From Steromphala cineraria (Eukaryota > Mollusca > Gastropoda > Trochida > Trochidae), in contig OU744720.1 in assembly GCA_916613615.1 (NCBI GenBank), forward strand, positions 74,241,338 through 74,305,337: 64,000 nt of DNA, read 5' to 3'. Shown in pieces: positions 12,661 through 23,505 of the stretch. The translations under genes and the position numbers were made by a program. The notes under the pieces were generated by a model that saw only the letters and a list, made by a program, of their open reading frames with translations, was not told where the DNA came from and ran no database searches. Positions within the stretch are counted from its first letter, which is position 1, and each line of letters opens with the position of its first letter.

Positions 12661-13606
12661 GCCTTCCTTTCACAGAGAAACGATATGTGTTGAAAGTCCC
12701 TTTAAGTTTACCTCAAACAAACTTAACATAATGTCACCTCCAAAACAAAATGGGTTTCCATTGTTATGTTTATGTAATACATTAAAAAAGGCTTATTTTG
12801 GACATATCTAAGTTGTTAGTATTACACTCCCTAGTGTGCATGGATGAACAACAATACATAACGAGGTGATGAAACATGGCGGTAGAAGAAAAGAGGAGGG
12901 CGGGTAACAGTTATTTATTTTGTTATGTTGAAAACATGCATTACCTATTCGTGCTGAAGTAAATTACTTAATTAATCGTAACAAAACAATAACATACAAC
13001 AAAGCTGTCCTTTATTCATAATTACTTTATGTTATTTTGTGTTTATAAATCATACGCAAGAAGGCAAATGTGTCTTAATATCAACAAGAGAAAATGAAAA
13101 CAATTAAAAGGGGAATATTTCAAGGATAAGATGGATGTCGTTATGAATTGTTAACTCCGTCAGTCACTATAGTTGAGTTTGTTTGCATTAATCCAACAAT
13201 TCTATAGCACAATAATGATCCACTAAATGCGATTATCCTCATATTAAAAATTAATTTATTTTAGAACTTAAACCCAAAAAGCCGCCAACCATCCAAACAC
13301 TTATCTATAAACTCTAAGAGTATTACAATGTTACCAAATGTGAAGCTGAAATGTCAAATAAATTCGATACTTTCTTAAAATCCTGGTTATCCTTCATTTA
13401 TTGTTTATGTAAACATGTATTTCTGAAATAAAACTTTAAATTAATTAAAAAAAAGACCCCCCCCCCCCCAAAAAAAAACCAAAACAACAACAACAAACAA
13501 ACAAAAAACATAACAACGAAACATCAAAACGATTCCCGTAGTACAATAGAAATTACGATAAAGCTAAGCGAATCAATATTCCTTGTTAGTTATTAAATGT
13601 GCTCAT
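12661..13606. other. intergenic DNA with low-complexity tract
   Basis: AT-rich unique sequence. At 13445-13510 there is a run of A, then C, then A, followed by CAA/CAAA-type simple sequence. Nothing coding was recognised. Confidence 0.65.
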
Positions 13607-15880
13607 ACATAAAGTTCGGCTTTCGGTTGATGAGTGGTTACGTTGTTATCGGTACATAATGTATGTGTGGTAACATTGTTATCGGTACATAATGTATGAG
13701 TGGTTAAACTGTTATCAGTGCATAATGTATGAGTGGTTAAAATTTATCGGTACATAATGAATGAGCGGTTACATGATTATCAGTACATAACGAATCAGTG
13801 GTTACATTGTTATCAGTACATAATGTGTGAGTGGTTACATTGTTATCAGTACATAATATGTGAGTGGTTACATTGTTATCAGAACATAATATGTGAGTGG
13901 TTACATTGTTATCAGTACATAATATGTGAGTGGTTACATTGTTATCAGTACATAATGTGTGAGTGGTTACATTGTAATCAGTACATAATATGTGAGTGGT
14001 TACATTGTTATCAGTACATAATGTGTGAGTGGTTACATTGTTATCAGTACATAATATGTGAGTGGTTACATTGTTATCAGTACATAATGTGTGAGTGGTT
14101 ACATTGTTATCAGTACATAATGTGTAAGTGGTTACATGGTTATCAGTACATAATGTGTGAGTGGTTACATTGTTATCAGTACATAATATGTGAGTGGTTA
14201 CATTGTTATCAGAACATAATATGTGAGTGGTTACATTGTTATCAGTACATAATATGTGAGTGGTTACATTGTTATCAGTACATAATGTGTGAGTGGTTAC
14301 ATTGTTATCAGTACATAATATGTGAGTGGTTACATTGTTATAAGTACATAATGTGTGAGTGGTTACATTGTTATCAGTACATAATGTGTGAGTGGTTACA
14401 TTGTTATCAGTACATAATATGTGAGTGGTTACATTGTTATCAGTACATAATGTGTGAGTGGTTACATTGTTATCAGTACATAATGTGTTAGTGGTTACAT
14501 TGTTATCAGTACATAATGTGTGAGTGGTTACATTGTTATCAGTGCATAATGTGTGAGTGGTTACATTGTTATCAGTACATAATGTATGCATGGTTACATT
14601 GTTATCAGTACATAATGTTTGAGTGGTTACCTTGTTATCAGTACATAATGTAAGAGTGGTTTCATTGCTATCAGTACATAATGTGTGAGTGGTCACATTG
14701 TTATCAGTACATGTACATAATATGTGAGTGGTTACATTGTTATCAGTTCATAATGTGTGAGTGGTTACATTGTTATCAGTACATAATGTATGCATGGTTA
14801 CATTGTAATCAGTACATAATGTGTGAGTGGTTACATTGTTATCAGTACAAAATGTATGAGTGGTTACATTGTTTTCAGTACATAATGTATGAGTGGTTAC
14901 ATTGTTATCAGCAGAACATAATATGTGAGTAGTTACATTGTTATCAGTACATAATATGTGAGTGATTACATTGTTATCAGTACATAATGTAAGAGTGGTC
15001 ACATTGTTATCAGTACATAATGTATGAGTGGTCATATTGTTATCAGTACATAATGTGTGAGTGGTTACATTGTTATGAGTACATAATATGTGAGTGGTTA
15101 CATTGTTATCAGTACATAATGTGTGAGTGGTTGCATTGTTATCAGTACATAATGTGTGAGTGGTTCCATTGTTATTAGTACATAATGTGTGAGTGGTTAC
15201 ATTGTTACCAGTACATAATATGTGAGTTGTTACATTGTTATCAGAACATAATATGTGAGTAGTTACCTTGTTATCAATTCATAATGTATGAGTGGTCATA
15301 TTGTTATCAGTACATAATGTATGAGTGGTTACATTGTTATCAGTACATAATGTATGAGTGGTTACATTGTTATCAGTACATAATATGTGAGTGGTTACAT
15401 TGTTATCAAAACATAATGTATGAGTGGTCATATTGTTATCAGTACATAATGTATGAGTGGTCATATTGTTATCAGTACATAATGTGTGAGGGGTCACATT
15501 GTTATCAGTACATAATGTATGAGTGGTCATATTGTTATCAGTACATAATGTGTGAGGGGTCACATTGTTATCAGTACATAATGCATGAGTGGTCATATTG
15601 TTATCAGTACATAATGTGTGAGTGGTTACATTGTTATCAGTACATAATGTATGAGTGGTTACATTGTTATCAATGCATAATGTGTGAGTGTTTACATTGT
15701 TATCAGTGCATAATTGTTTGTGGTTACATTGTTATCAGTACATTATGTAAGAATGGTTACATTGTCATCACTATATAATAGATGAGTTGTTAAATTGTTA
15801 TCAGTACATAATGTGTGAGTGGTTAAATTGTTATCAGCACATAATGTATGAATGATTACATTGTTTTCAGTACATAATAA
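13607..15880. repeat. 33-bp minisatellite, about 69 copies
   Basis: The unit, typified by GAGTGGTTACATTG plus TTATCAGTACATAATGT, repeats from about 13607 to 15880 with scattered substitutions and a few small indels near 14710 and 14910. The 33-bp period is exactly 11 codons, so long frames remain open on both strands: a plus frame at 13733-14491 with an 11-residue CEWLHCYQYIM-type repeat, and a minus frame at 13737-14696 with a TDNNVTTHTLC-type repeat. Both are explained by the DNA repeat. I see no leader, splice signal or conservation argument for a protein. Confidence 0.97.
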
Positions 15881-17358
15881 ATTATCCTTTGTATGCTGCA
15901 TTGTACTATAACTATATGCTGTCATGTTTCAGCACATGGTATGCATGTAACATGTATACAATACGCGAATTAGTACAAATGGTACATGTTTCATTTAATG
16001 AAATGAAGGTAATTATATCTTTAATCACTTAAGTAGGTCAGTTATATAATGTTTATGTCAGATGGAAGCGAAGTAATAAACAGCAGATTCAAATTCATGA
16101 CCTGGCTTCATGCCATATTTTGAGGTGATTTAAAAGTGAATAAAGCGTTCGTATAATAACTTGTTTCATGAGTGTGTCTCTTTTTGAGTATATTGTTATG
16201 TATTCTTACAAACTCAAATGCATTTGGTATAATCTACAATTATTTTACATTATAGTTCGTAAGCAATGTTTAGACATAAAATGAAACCAATAAGTTGTAC
16301 ATCACGAAAGTTGACTTCAAGAATGAATATTTTGTTAGACAAAGACGAAACTTGGCTAATTCCTGCTTTGTACGGGATTCAATGGGCGCTTTGAGCGGTA
16401 TAGACTTCGGTTTCTAATTCAATTCTTTCACATATAGTAACATTCAGACAATAAACGAGCACGGTGCCCAGCTTATTAAGTAATTTGACAAATATTAAAA
16501 GACAGATTTGTATGAAAAGTTGTAAGTTAAGTGTTATTCGGTCTGCTGTATTTAAGATGATTATTCCCATATAATGTATAGCATAGAGCATTATCAAAAT
16601 GTACAGGTATCAACCATTTCTTTGTACAACGGTATCTTTTAGTTTTGTTGATAAAAGATTCTTCGAAGGTTCTTATCACAAACTATATTTAAAACGTCCA
16701 GTACTTTTATAAATTGTGTTTCTCTAGCTTTTTATTTGATTTTTCTATCTCTTTATACAAAGCAACTAGCATACCGAGAAACCAGTAGCACCCACTAGTT
16801 TAATTTGTCCTTTCTTCACTGTTTATATGTTATCAATGCTTTCTAACTATGAACACCATAAATCTTATATTATTAATTAATCATTTATACAAAAAAACAT
16901 GATTATTCATTTCAAATGTAGAGAGCTTAAATGAATCAGTTGACTGGTTATGCAGTGTGTCACATTGCATTAATTCGGACCCATGTCAAGTTACTTCGAA
17001 ATACATATCTTAGGTACACAAATACTCAAAACATATTTGCCATTTTATTCCGATTCAATCATTTATTTGACATGATGTAAAAATATAATATAAATGCAAA
17101 CTTAAAGTTTTCACGAAGGAACGCCAACAGTCTTTAGAACATTACATCTTTTCATCAACAGTTTTGGCATGCAGTAATCATTTTGACATTTACCACACAC
17201 TTTTTAAATTATACTTAAACCTTTCACTATCAAGAAACATCAAATTGTAAATAACAACAATACTGACCTTTAGAATAATACAAGTTTCAAAATATTAACT
17301 ATATCGAGGATTTATTCAATTACAACATGTACCACACACTTTAATGACAATGAATTAA
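15881..17358. other. intergenic DNA, nothing recognised
   Basis: Unique AT-rich sequence. The 72-codon minus frame at 16379-16597 has no supported function. Confidence 0.55.
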
Positions 17359-17671
17359 AGGGGCAGTAGCACGTTTTTTGAACTTTTATATTTTCAATTT
17401 TTCACTGATAAGTGTATGTTAATGCTAAATAATTTATAGTGATAGTGTCAAAAATCGCATTTCACAAACCAATCATCCATAGTCAGAGAACAAGTTATGA
17501 AGATTCACATAATGTCCATTTTTGTGTGAACACCTTTAATTCAGTTTGTGTAAAAAAAAGGAATAGCAACCCTGAAGTTTATATTTGATTTATTACTGCT
17601 TCATTTAGTTTACATATATTGTCTTTCAGTTGGAACCATTTATTTTCATTATTCTGACATCACCTTATACC

Positions 17672-17703
<32 letters not shown>

Positions 17704-17718
17704 CGTGCTACTGCCCCT
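17359..17718 (+). mobile_element. TTAA-type palindromic MITE, copy C
   Basis: Bounded by TTAA at 17355-17358 and 17719-17722, with AGGGGCAGTAGCACG and CGTGCTACTGCCCCT ends. The core CCAATCATCCATAGTCAG is present. The right inner part is replaced by a run of roughly 26 C residues at about 17671-17696, just before the terminal repeat. Confidence 0.93.
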
Positions 17719-18383
17719 TTAATGTAAACTAAATACATTTATGATATTAAGGTTCTTTAAGAAATACATTGTGCGAAAACATTTACATCATCACTGTATA
17801 TTTTCTCTGTACATATCCGCACCTTCTTGATATCATTGGATTTTATTATACAGAAAAAATCAGTCTGATTAAAATCTGACCTAATTCCGAGGAATAAAAT
17901 TTCAAATATTCAACATATTGTCATACGAGATCTTGACACTAGTTAAGACAATTTTGATCCTCGACATAGTTGATATTTTGGAACTATAAGTCCTCGAAAC
18001 AAGGTCGATTGTAATGAAGCTGGACAAAATATTAGTGATTTTGAGACAATTATTCTCTCCCAATTTGACCTTTATTATAAGTGAAGCAGTCTCTTTGCTA
18101 GAAACACATATTTCTGATTGATCGTTATCATACTACATATAGTTTATAGGTCAATCAGGATTTTTAAAGAACTGAGAAATATGACCCACCTGTAACAAAT
18201 GTTACGCAGGAAAACAAGACATGTGACATAAAGAGAGAACTATAGGACAACAACATTGACAATTTAGTTGCAACAAAGAAACAATAATTTCATGAGACCT
18301 ATAGAATGCTATCCTAGAGCAGCAAAATAAAAATTTAACTTAAAAACCTTAACATCACCATGGGCAAGGTTTACTAGGGTGTA
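17719..18383. other. intergenic DNA, nothing recognised
   Basis: AT-rich sequence between two mobile elements with no open frame or repeat that I could support. Confidence 0.55.
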
Positions 18384-18392
18384 ACGAGGGAA

Positions 18393-18657
18393 CAGTCTAA
18401 GTAAACCTAGCCTCAATATTAGCCGTTTCACTCCGATATTGAGTCTAGAACGGCCTAGTAGAGGGTCGGGTCAGCCTACATGACGACTTGACCAATCAGA
18501 ACTCGTCTTACCAAGCCACAACAGTCTGCCTTCGCCCGTATAACGCTGGAGGGTCATAGGTCACAGAAAGGTCGGCTGACGCGACCTTCTACTAGACCTT
18601 TCTAGACTCAATATCGGAGTTAAACGGGTAATATTAAGATTAGGTTTACTTGGACTG
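18393..18657. mobile_element. palindromic MITE with 9-bp target duplication, family 1 copy 2
   Basis: Same family as 6744-7000: arms start CAGTCTAAGTAAACCTAG and end AGGTTTACTTGGACTG. The middle again contains CTGCCTTCGC and GGGTCATAGGTC. It is flanked by a perfect 9-bp direct repeat, ACGAGGGAA, at 18384-18392 and 18658-18666. The two arms have diverged more than in copy 1, suggesting an older insertion. Confidence 0.96.
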
Positions 18658-18688
18658 ACGAGGGAACTCAGGCTAATTAAAATAGACC

Positions 18689-19079
18689 GTGTTCCTCAGA
18701 ATAAAATGGTAAAAATATTGTCTCTATCGGGGTTCAAACCAGCGGGGATATCCTCTCCGGTACGGTCTGAATGCCTTTGACGCATGTTTTTGACATCTAA
18801 CCAAGTACAAGGACGGCTGCAAAAGCTTTCGATGACATGCTAGGGACAGGTAGCTCCAGTGTACCTACCTTTCGTTATAAATGATGGCCACTTAAAACGA
18901 TGATGAGATTGGATACCATATTACTGGGTTTTGTCTGCGCTTAACTGGTTACAGCAACATGCGACAAAGGTGGATGCATGCAGACCATGGCGGAAGATAT
19001 ATCCCGGCTGGTTCGAACCCTGATAGAGAATATACTCTTGCTATTTTTCCTCGTTGATTTTGACTGTGAGGGAACTCAG
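18689..19079. mobile_element. large hairpin element with tRNA-like box B in its arms
   Basis: Imperfect inverted arms of about 110 bp surround a unique loop. The left arm has GTCTCTATCGGGGTTCAAAC at about 18719-18738, and the right arm has GGTTCGAACCCTGATAGAGA at about 19011-19030. Complementarity also includes GGTCTGAATG / CATGCAGACCAT and CGCATGTT / CAACATGCG. GGTTCGAACC is a box-B-like palindrome, so a tRNA-derived origin is possible. GAGGGAACTCAG occurs just to the left (18660-18671) and at the right border (19068-19079). This is either a duplication of the target or part of the element. Confidence 0.75.
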
Positions 19080-20513
19080 AATCATCAATGCAATAAAAGG
19101 CATATCTACTATCTAAAAGAATGAATTCAATACATCGGCGCAGCGTTAGAATCTATTTAAATTTAAGACTTTAGACTAATTTGCAAATAGATCTTATTCA
19201 GCTAATTCGCGATTTCAATTTACAACAATGCAATGTGTGTAAACAGCCTCAAAGTTCCGGTGCGTAGCAAATGATCTTATGTTCATCGTCTTTCAAATGA
19301 ATCTGTTTTGTCGTTTTCGTAATGTGACAAATGCGACCAAACTAATAGTGTTGCCCAAACGTAATTTAGAAAAATGTAAACGACATTTACACAACCCTTG
19401 AATTATTTAAAAAATGTGAAATTAAAAAGACGGGAAATGTACTTTTTCGTATTTAAGAATTTTCAAATTGACATTAAGACCAACAATGTAAGGTGAATTT
19501 ACCCTCCCAAACACGCTGATAGACAAAACATTCATTTAATTTCAAATACAAATACATGTTTACTGAACTAAAGCTGCGATCAATAAGAATACAATATCTT
19601 TCCTTAAAGCTTAATGCATCATACACATAATTTAATGATTGAACACAAACGGTTTGAATGAAACATTTATCTGATAAACAACAACAACAACACGAACGTA
19701 AATCAAATTGAAGTATACATAGTAACAATGATATAAACATTAAATTACAAAAAAATATGATAACATAAAGTTTTTTTCTCACGTCGAACCAGTATTTGGA
19801 TAAAAATCTTTGTTTTTGTGATTATTATTTCCACTTGAAGGTTAAGCCAAGAAAAACTATGCCATACAAGAAATACAAAAACGGCCTGGCAAAAGAAAGT
19901 ATACACTTCATTAGAATGTATCATTTTAAGATTTTCAGTAACAAATCTTTTGAGTTTTTTTATGTCGTATTTTCAAACTGATATAAACTAAGAACAAGAT
20001 TTAATCATCGTTCAAAGAATAAGTTTAAGTGTGGTTAATGTTTTTTTTCAAAAAGAGAAATTTAATGTCAATAATTTTTACCAAATTAAGTTTTGATATA
20101 ACACAAATGTTTATCCACACGGAAGACATATTCTATGTAAAAATCCATAAAGGTGACTATAGCTATTTTCTCTTATATTGACAACATTTTAAACATGTTA
20201 TCTAGTTGACATTAATCTTTAAAGAATTTAAAGATATCATTTTTACTTTAAACAACCTTCACCGACATTTTACGATTATATGAATGTAAAATAACATGCA
20301 AAGAACTGTAATGACAGATAGATCTAACAAGAAAAGGTACACTCATATCATAATGAGTACTTAATAACAATGTGCAATATCACAACCAAGAGTACAACGT
20401 TCCACATGTCGACAAGGAATGATATGAATGTTAATCATCATGTAAACTGTAATATCTGACCTCTGTCTAAAAGGAACAGACATAATTCAAATGACGTGAA
20501 GTGTACATTGACC
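19080..20513. other. intergenic DNA downstream of the amine oxidase gene
   Basis: AT-rich unique sequence. The short frames at 19474-19782 and 19796-19981 are hydrophobic or low-complexity translations without a recognised family. No clear AATAAA-type signal for the minus-strand gene was found close to its stop, so the 3' end of that transcript is unresolved. Confidence 0.5.
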
Positions 20514-20756
20514 CATCCTGTCTTAGAATACGAACACTAATCTGTACCCTGGGCTCAGAAGCTAGATTCGCTCGCGCGGCCCGACTTGGGATATAGCCAA
20601 TCAAATCATTTTCTCGTTGAAATTTTATCGAGAAGGTTCTGAGAAAATGATTAGATTGGCTACATCCCAAGTCGGGCCACGCGAGCGAAACTAGCTTCTA
20701 AGCCCAGGGTACAGATTAGTGAAGTTAGCGTAATGTTCGTACCCTAAGACAGGATG
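20514..20756. mobile_element. palindromic MITE with 9-bp target duplication, family 2 copy 1
   Basis: Arms of roughly 100 bp start CATCCTGTCTTAG and end CTAAGACAGGATG. They include CTGTACCCTGGGCTCAGAAG and GCGGCCCGACTTGGGATATA with their complements. A perfect 9-bp direct repeat ACATTGACC flanks it (20505-20513 and 20757-20765). It lies only about 180 bp beyond the stop codon of the amine oxidase gene and may be transcribed as part of its 3' UTR. Two further copies are at 54564-54811 and 55038-55280. Confidence 0.96.
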
Positions 20757-20935
20757 ACATTGACCATATATTATCCTTACAGAGAGCCTTATCCAGGCAA
20801 ATATATACATCTCATTTCAGTTCAATTATTTGTCATGTAAAACAACTTACTTTAGCAATAAAGGACATGTTATTCAATGACATTCTGATATGAGATCAAT
20901 CTTAACCCAAATTATATGTCCTTTTTATGAATAAT

Positions 20936-21226
20936 CTATGCGTTATCAAGTGACATAAATATATCCCTCTTAATGTCCGATGAGTGATAATGGGGGTAGT
21001 GTTTGGGCACACACGTGACGTCATGGGGCATGCCGTGGTAATTGAAGTGCAAGTCTGGGATGCCCTCCACCCTGAGGGCGTCTCTGGCCCCCATGGAGGG
21101 GCATTCCTGGAAGTAGTTGTAGGGGAGCAGGGTGATGGACGCCTCCGTGCCGGTAGTGGGGGTGTTGGGGATGTCCTCCGTGTGAGGGAGGTGGTGCATT
21201 CCCAGCGTTACCCAGGCAACCAGATC
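20936..21226 (-). CDS. copper amine oxidase gene 1, coding exon 3 (C-terminus)
   Basis: Terminal exon of the gene whose main exon is 23506-25692. It starts immediately after a TTGCAG acceptor and begins with the family motif DLVAWVT, phase 0, exactly continuing the preceding exon. It codes for 96 residues and ends at TAG. HHLPHTEDIPNT holds the third copper ligand (residue about 776 of the joined protein). PYNYFQECPS matches the conserved end of the catalytic domain, where DEDPS is more usual, so one acidic residue is replaced by Cys. The last 40 residues are poorly conserved and unusually His-rich (HFNYHGMPHD and KHYPHYHSS). The 24-bp-rich GC content stands out from the AT-rich flanks. Assignment is firm; the function of the His-rich tail is unknown. 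Confidence 0.94.
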   Translation of the reverse strand, partial: DLVAWVTLGMHHLPHTEDIPNTPTTGTEASITLLPYNYFQECPSMGARDALRVEGIPDLHFNYHGMPHDVTCVPKHYPHYHSSDIKRDIFMSLDNA

Positions 21227-23505
21227 CTGCAATTGGAGAAAAAGCGTTATTATATGTCAGACAGACAGACAGGTTATATTTCAGTAATGTGGGCCATATG
21301 GCGTATGTTACAATGCAATTAACAGCATGAGTTACGTCCCGATGTTCTAAATAATAATAATGATGTTCTAATAATTTACACAAATGCATGTATACAGATG
21401 TTAATTTGATGACATTTTCATTTGGACAATTGAAGATGCTTGGTAATTGTTATTAGTCATGTTGTATGACTGTGCATTAAATAGAGTCTTTTATACAGTG
21501 TATATATGCTCATTAAACAAGTCTAGAGTTGACTGAAGAGTGAAGACACATGATGTGAAAAAACTCAAGGGATACAGGAATATGAAGAAGGAGAGTTCTG
21601 TTTTGAAATTCCACCGATAACATTTTAGACTTCATTCTTACGAACATTTTAGAAACTAAGTTGTTAATGCTGAAAATAATTGAATAGTGATGTGATTCTC
21701 TTTCCCAAGGGCTACTCAGTTCATGTTCTCGGGTATAACCTCTGAGACATGCTGTTCTTCTCGGCTTAAAAAAGCGCTGTTGATTGCACAAATAATTTTG
21801 ACTTTAGCCAAACTGTAGCACAGAAAGCTCCCATTGTTACAGAGGTTACTATGAGACGAAGTTTCCTTGTACCAAGAAGGAATATATTACAGAAGTTCTT
21901 GAGGATTTCAAATGGTTTTTCATTAAGAAAGTTTTATTTCACCATACACTGATTTATCTACTCTCTGTGATGCGTTTACATTTTCCGTTCCAATATTCTC
22001 ATTTTATTTCCCAATACGAAACTGATTAGGACATGAGACATGGTGCTACTAAATATCTTTTTTTACAAAACAACTATTTTAAAAATCGGTAATCCGTAAC
22101 TGTTCACAATGAATTATTTTATCGATTTAATTGTTATACACAAATTAGATTGAAATCAGTGATTCGGAGATGATTATGTCGATTTCAATTACATATACAA
22201 GAGGGTTCCAGTATTATCGATCAAAATGCCAATCTTATCAGTCTTAGAAACCTAATACGAACAGACACTCTACCATACTAAAATGTACTTCCAATTTAGT
22301 ATACGGCTTTCTAACATCGTGTCGGCTTGTGTTATAATCTCGGTGACAAATACGTACCATTTTACCATTATATCATCATACCAAAATGACCGTATATACA
22401 TCTATAAAATGAATGTTGAATAATTGTCATAACTTGTCTTTTATTGAAAAATATTTCTTGTCCTTAAAACATATAAAGACGTTATGCATTTATGATGTTT
22501 ATGATAATAACAGCAATTTAAAAATGCAACAAATGTCAAAAGAAAACAATTTCGTCGGAAATAATTCCTTCAAACTGAAATAAAATATGCATCTTTTGAC
22601 AAACAATAATCATTAGGTTTGGCAGTTTCTTGAATACAATACACATTTGCGACAGAAATGGTTTTCTTATTGAGCTCCGACGACAGCAAACATATAGGAC
22701 ATGCAAATCAGATGAAGAAACGTTTTGATTAACTCATAATGACGGTTTGATCCCTCTGTGTATAAGGCAGACAAATATATTCCCCAGTTCGCAGCTGTGA
22801 TTCCTACTGCCTTATTAATTATACTTGTCATTTCACCATCATTTCTCCTTCTTTACACGACGTTTTTAGAGATAAGTGTCTAGAAATAATGTAAAGCATT
22901 ACATTGACAAATGATTTGTCATTGTCGGTTAATGACTTTTTCCTGATTGGTTAAATCGGAATAAGGATATTTGTTGGGAAAATAAACCTCAACACTTTGA
23001 ACACAAAAATAATGTTTGAAATGTGTTAAAAATTTCATATTATTCTATCGGTTTTCTGATTGACCTCATTAAGCATTTTCGGATTTTTAATATCCTATGA
23101 TTTAGTTTTTAACTTCATGATAAAAAACAACCTCGTCAACAATATTACGAAGACCTTTTTCAGGTAATTTAAACTTATTTTATTAAACTGTAAACACCAT
23201 GTTACAAAGCCGATATCGTGACTGACTTCGATGGAGTAAAATCGTTCAACGATCAGTTAATTGAAGGATTTTTGCTTTTGAACACTTTAGAATATGTTTG
23301 TATCACGACTATTCATGTGAATACCACAAACTATCAGTTAACGCAATTATCTTATTAAGGCTCCCAAATATCCAATATTACTCTTCGTCCTGCCATACTA
23401 TTGGAAACCTCATAAAATGACAATAATGAAGTCCATGGGAGGTCACATATTAGTGAGTTAAAGGAGGATACTTAATGAGATTTCTATCTTTCTCATAACA
23501 CGTAC
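21227..23505 (-). other. intron 2 of amine oxidase gene 1
   Basis: The donor on the minus strand is CAG|GTACGTG at 23506/23505 and the acceptor is TTGCAG|GATCTG at 21227/21226. Length is about 2.28 kb, phase 0. The content is AT-rich unique DNA. A stretch at about 21466-21560 resembles 42242-42335. No nested gene was seen. Confidence 0.9.

Noticed and set aside
13737..14696. 319-residue minus-strand open frame with an 11-residue repeat
   Set aside because: Its repeat is the translation of a 33-bp DNA minisatellite whose opposite strand is equally open. No start context, splice site or domain supports a gene.
21021..21389. 122-residue minus frame across amine oxidase exon 3 in a different frame
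   Set aside because: Shadow of the real exon. It crosses the clear splice acceptor and shows no family motif, whereas the alternative frame gives DLVAWVT and the copper ligand.
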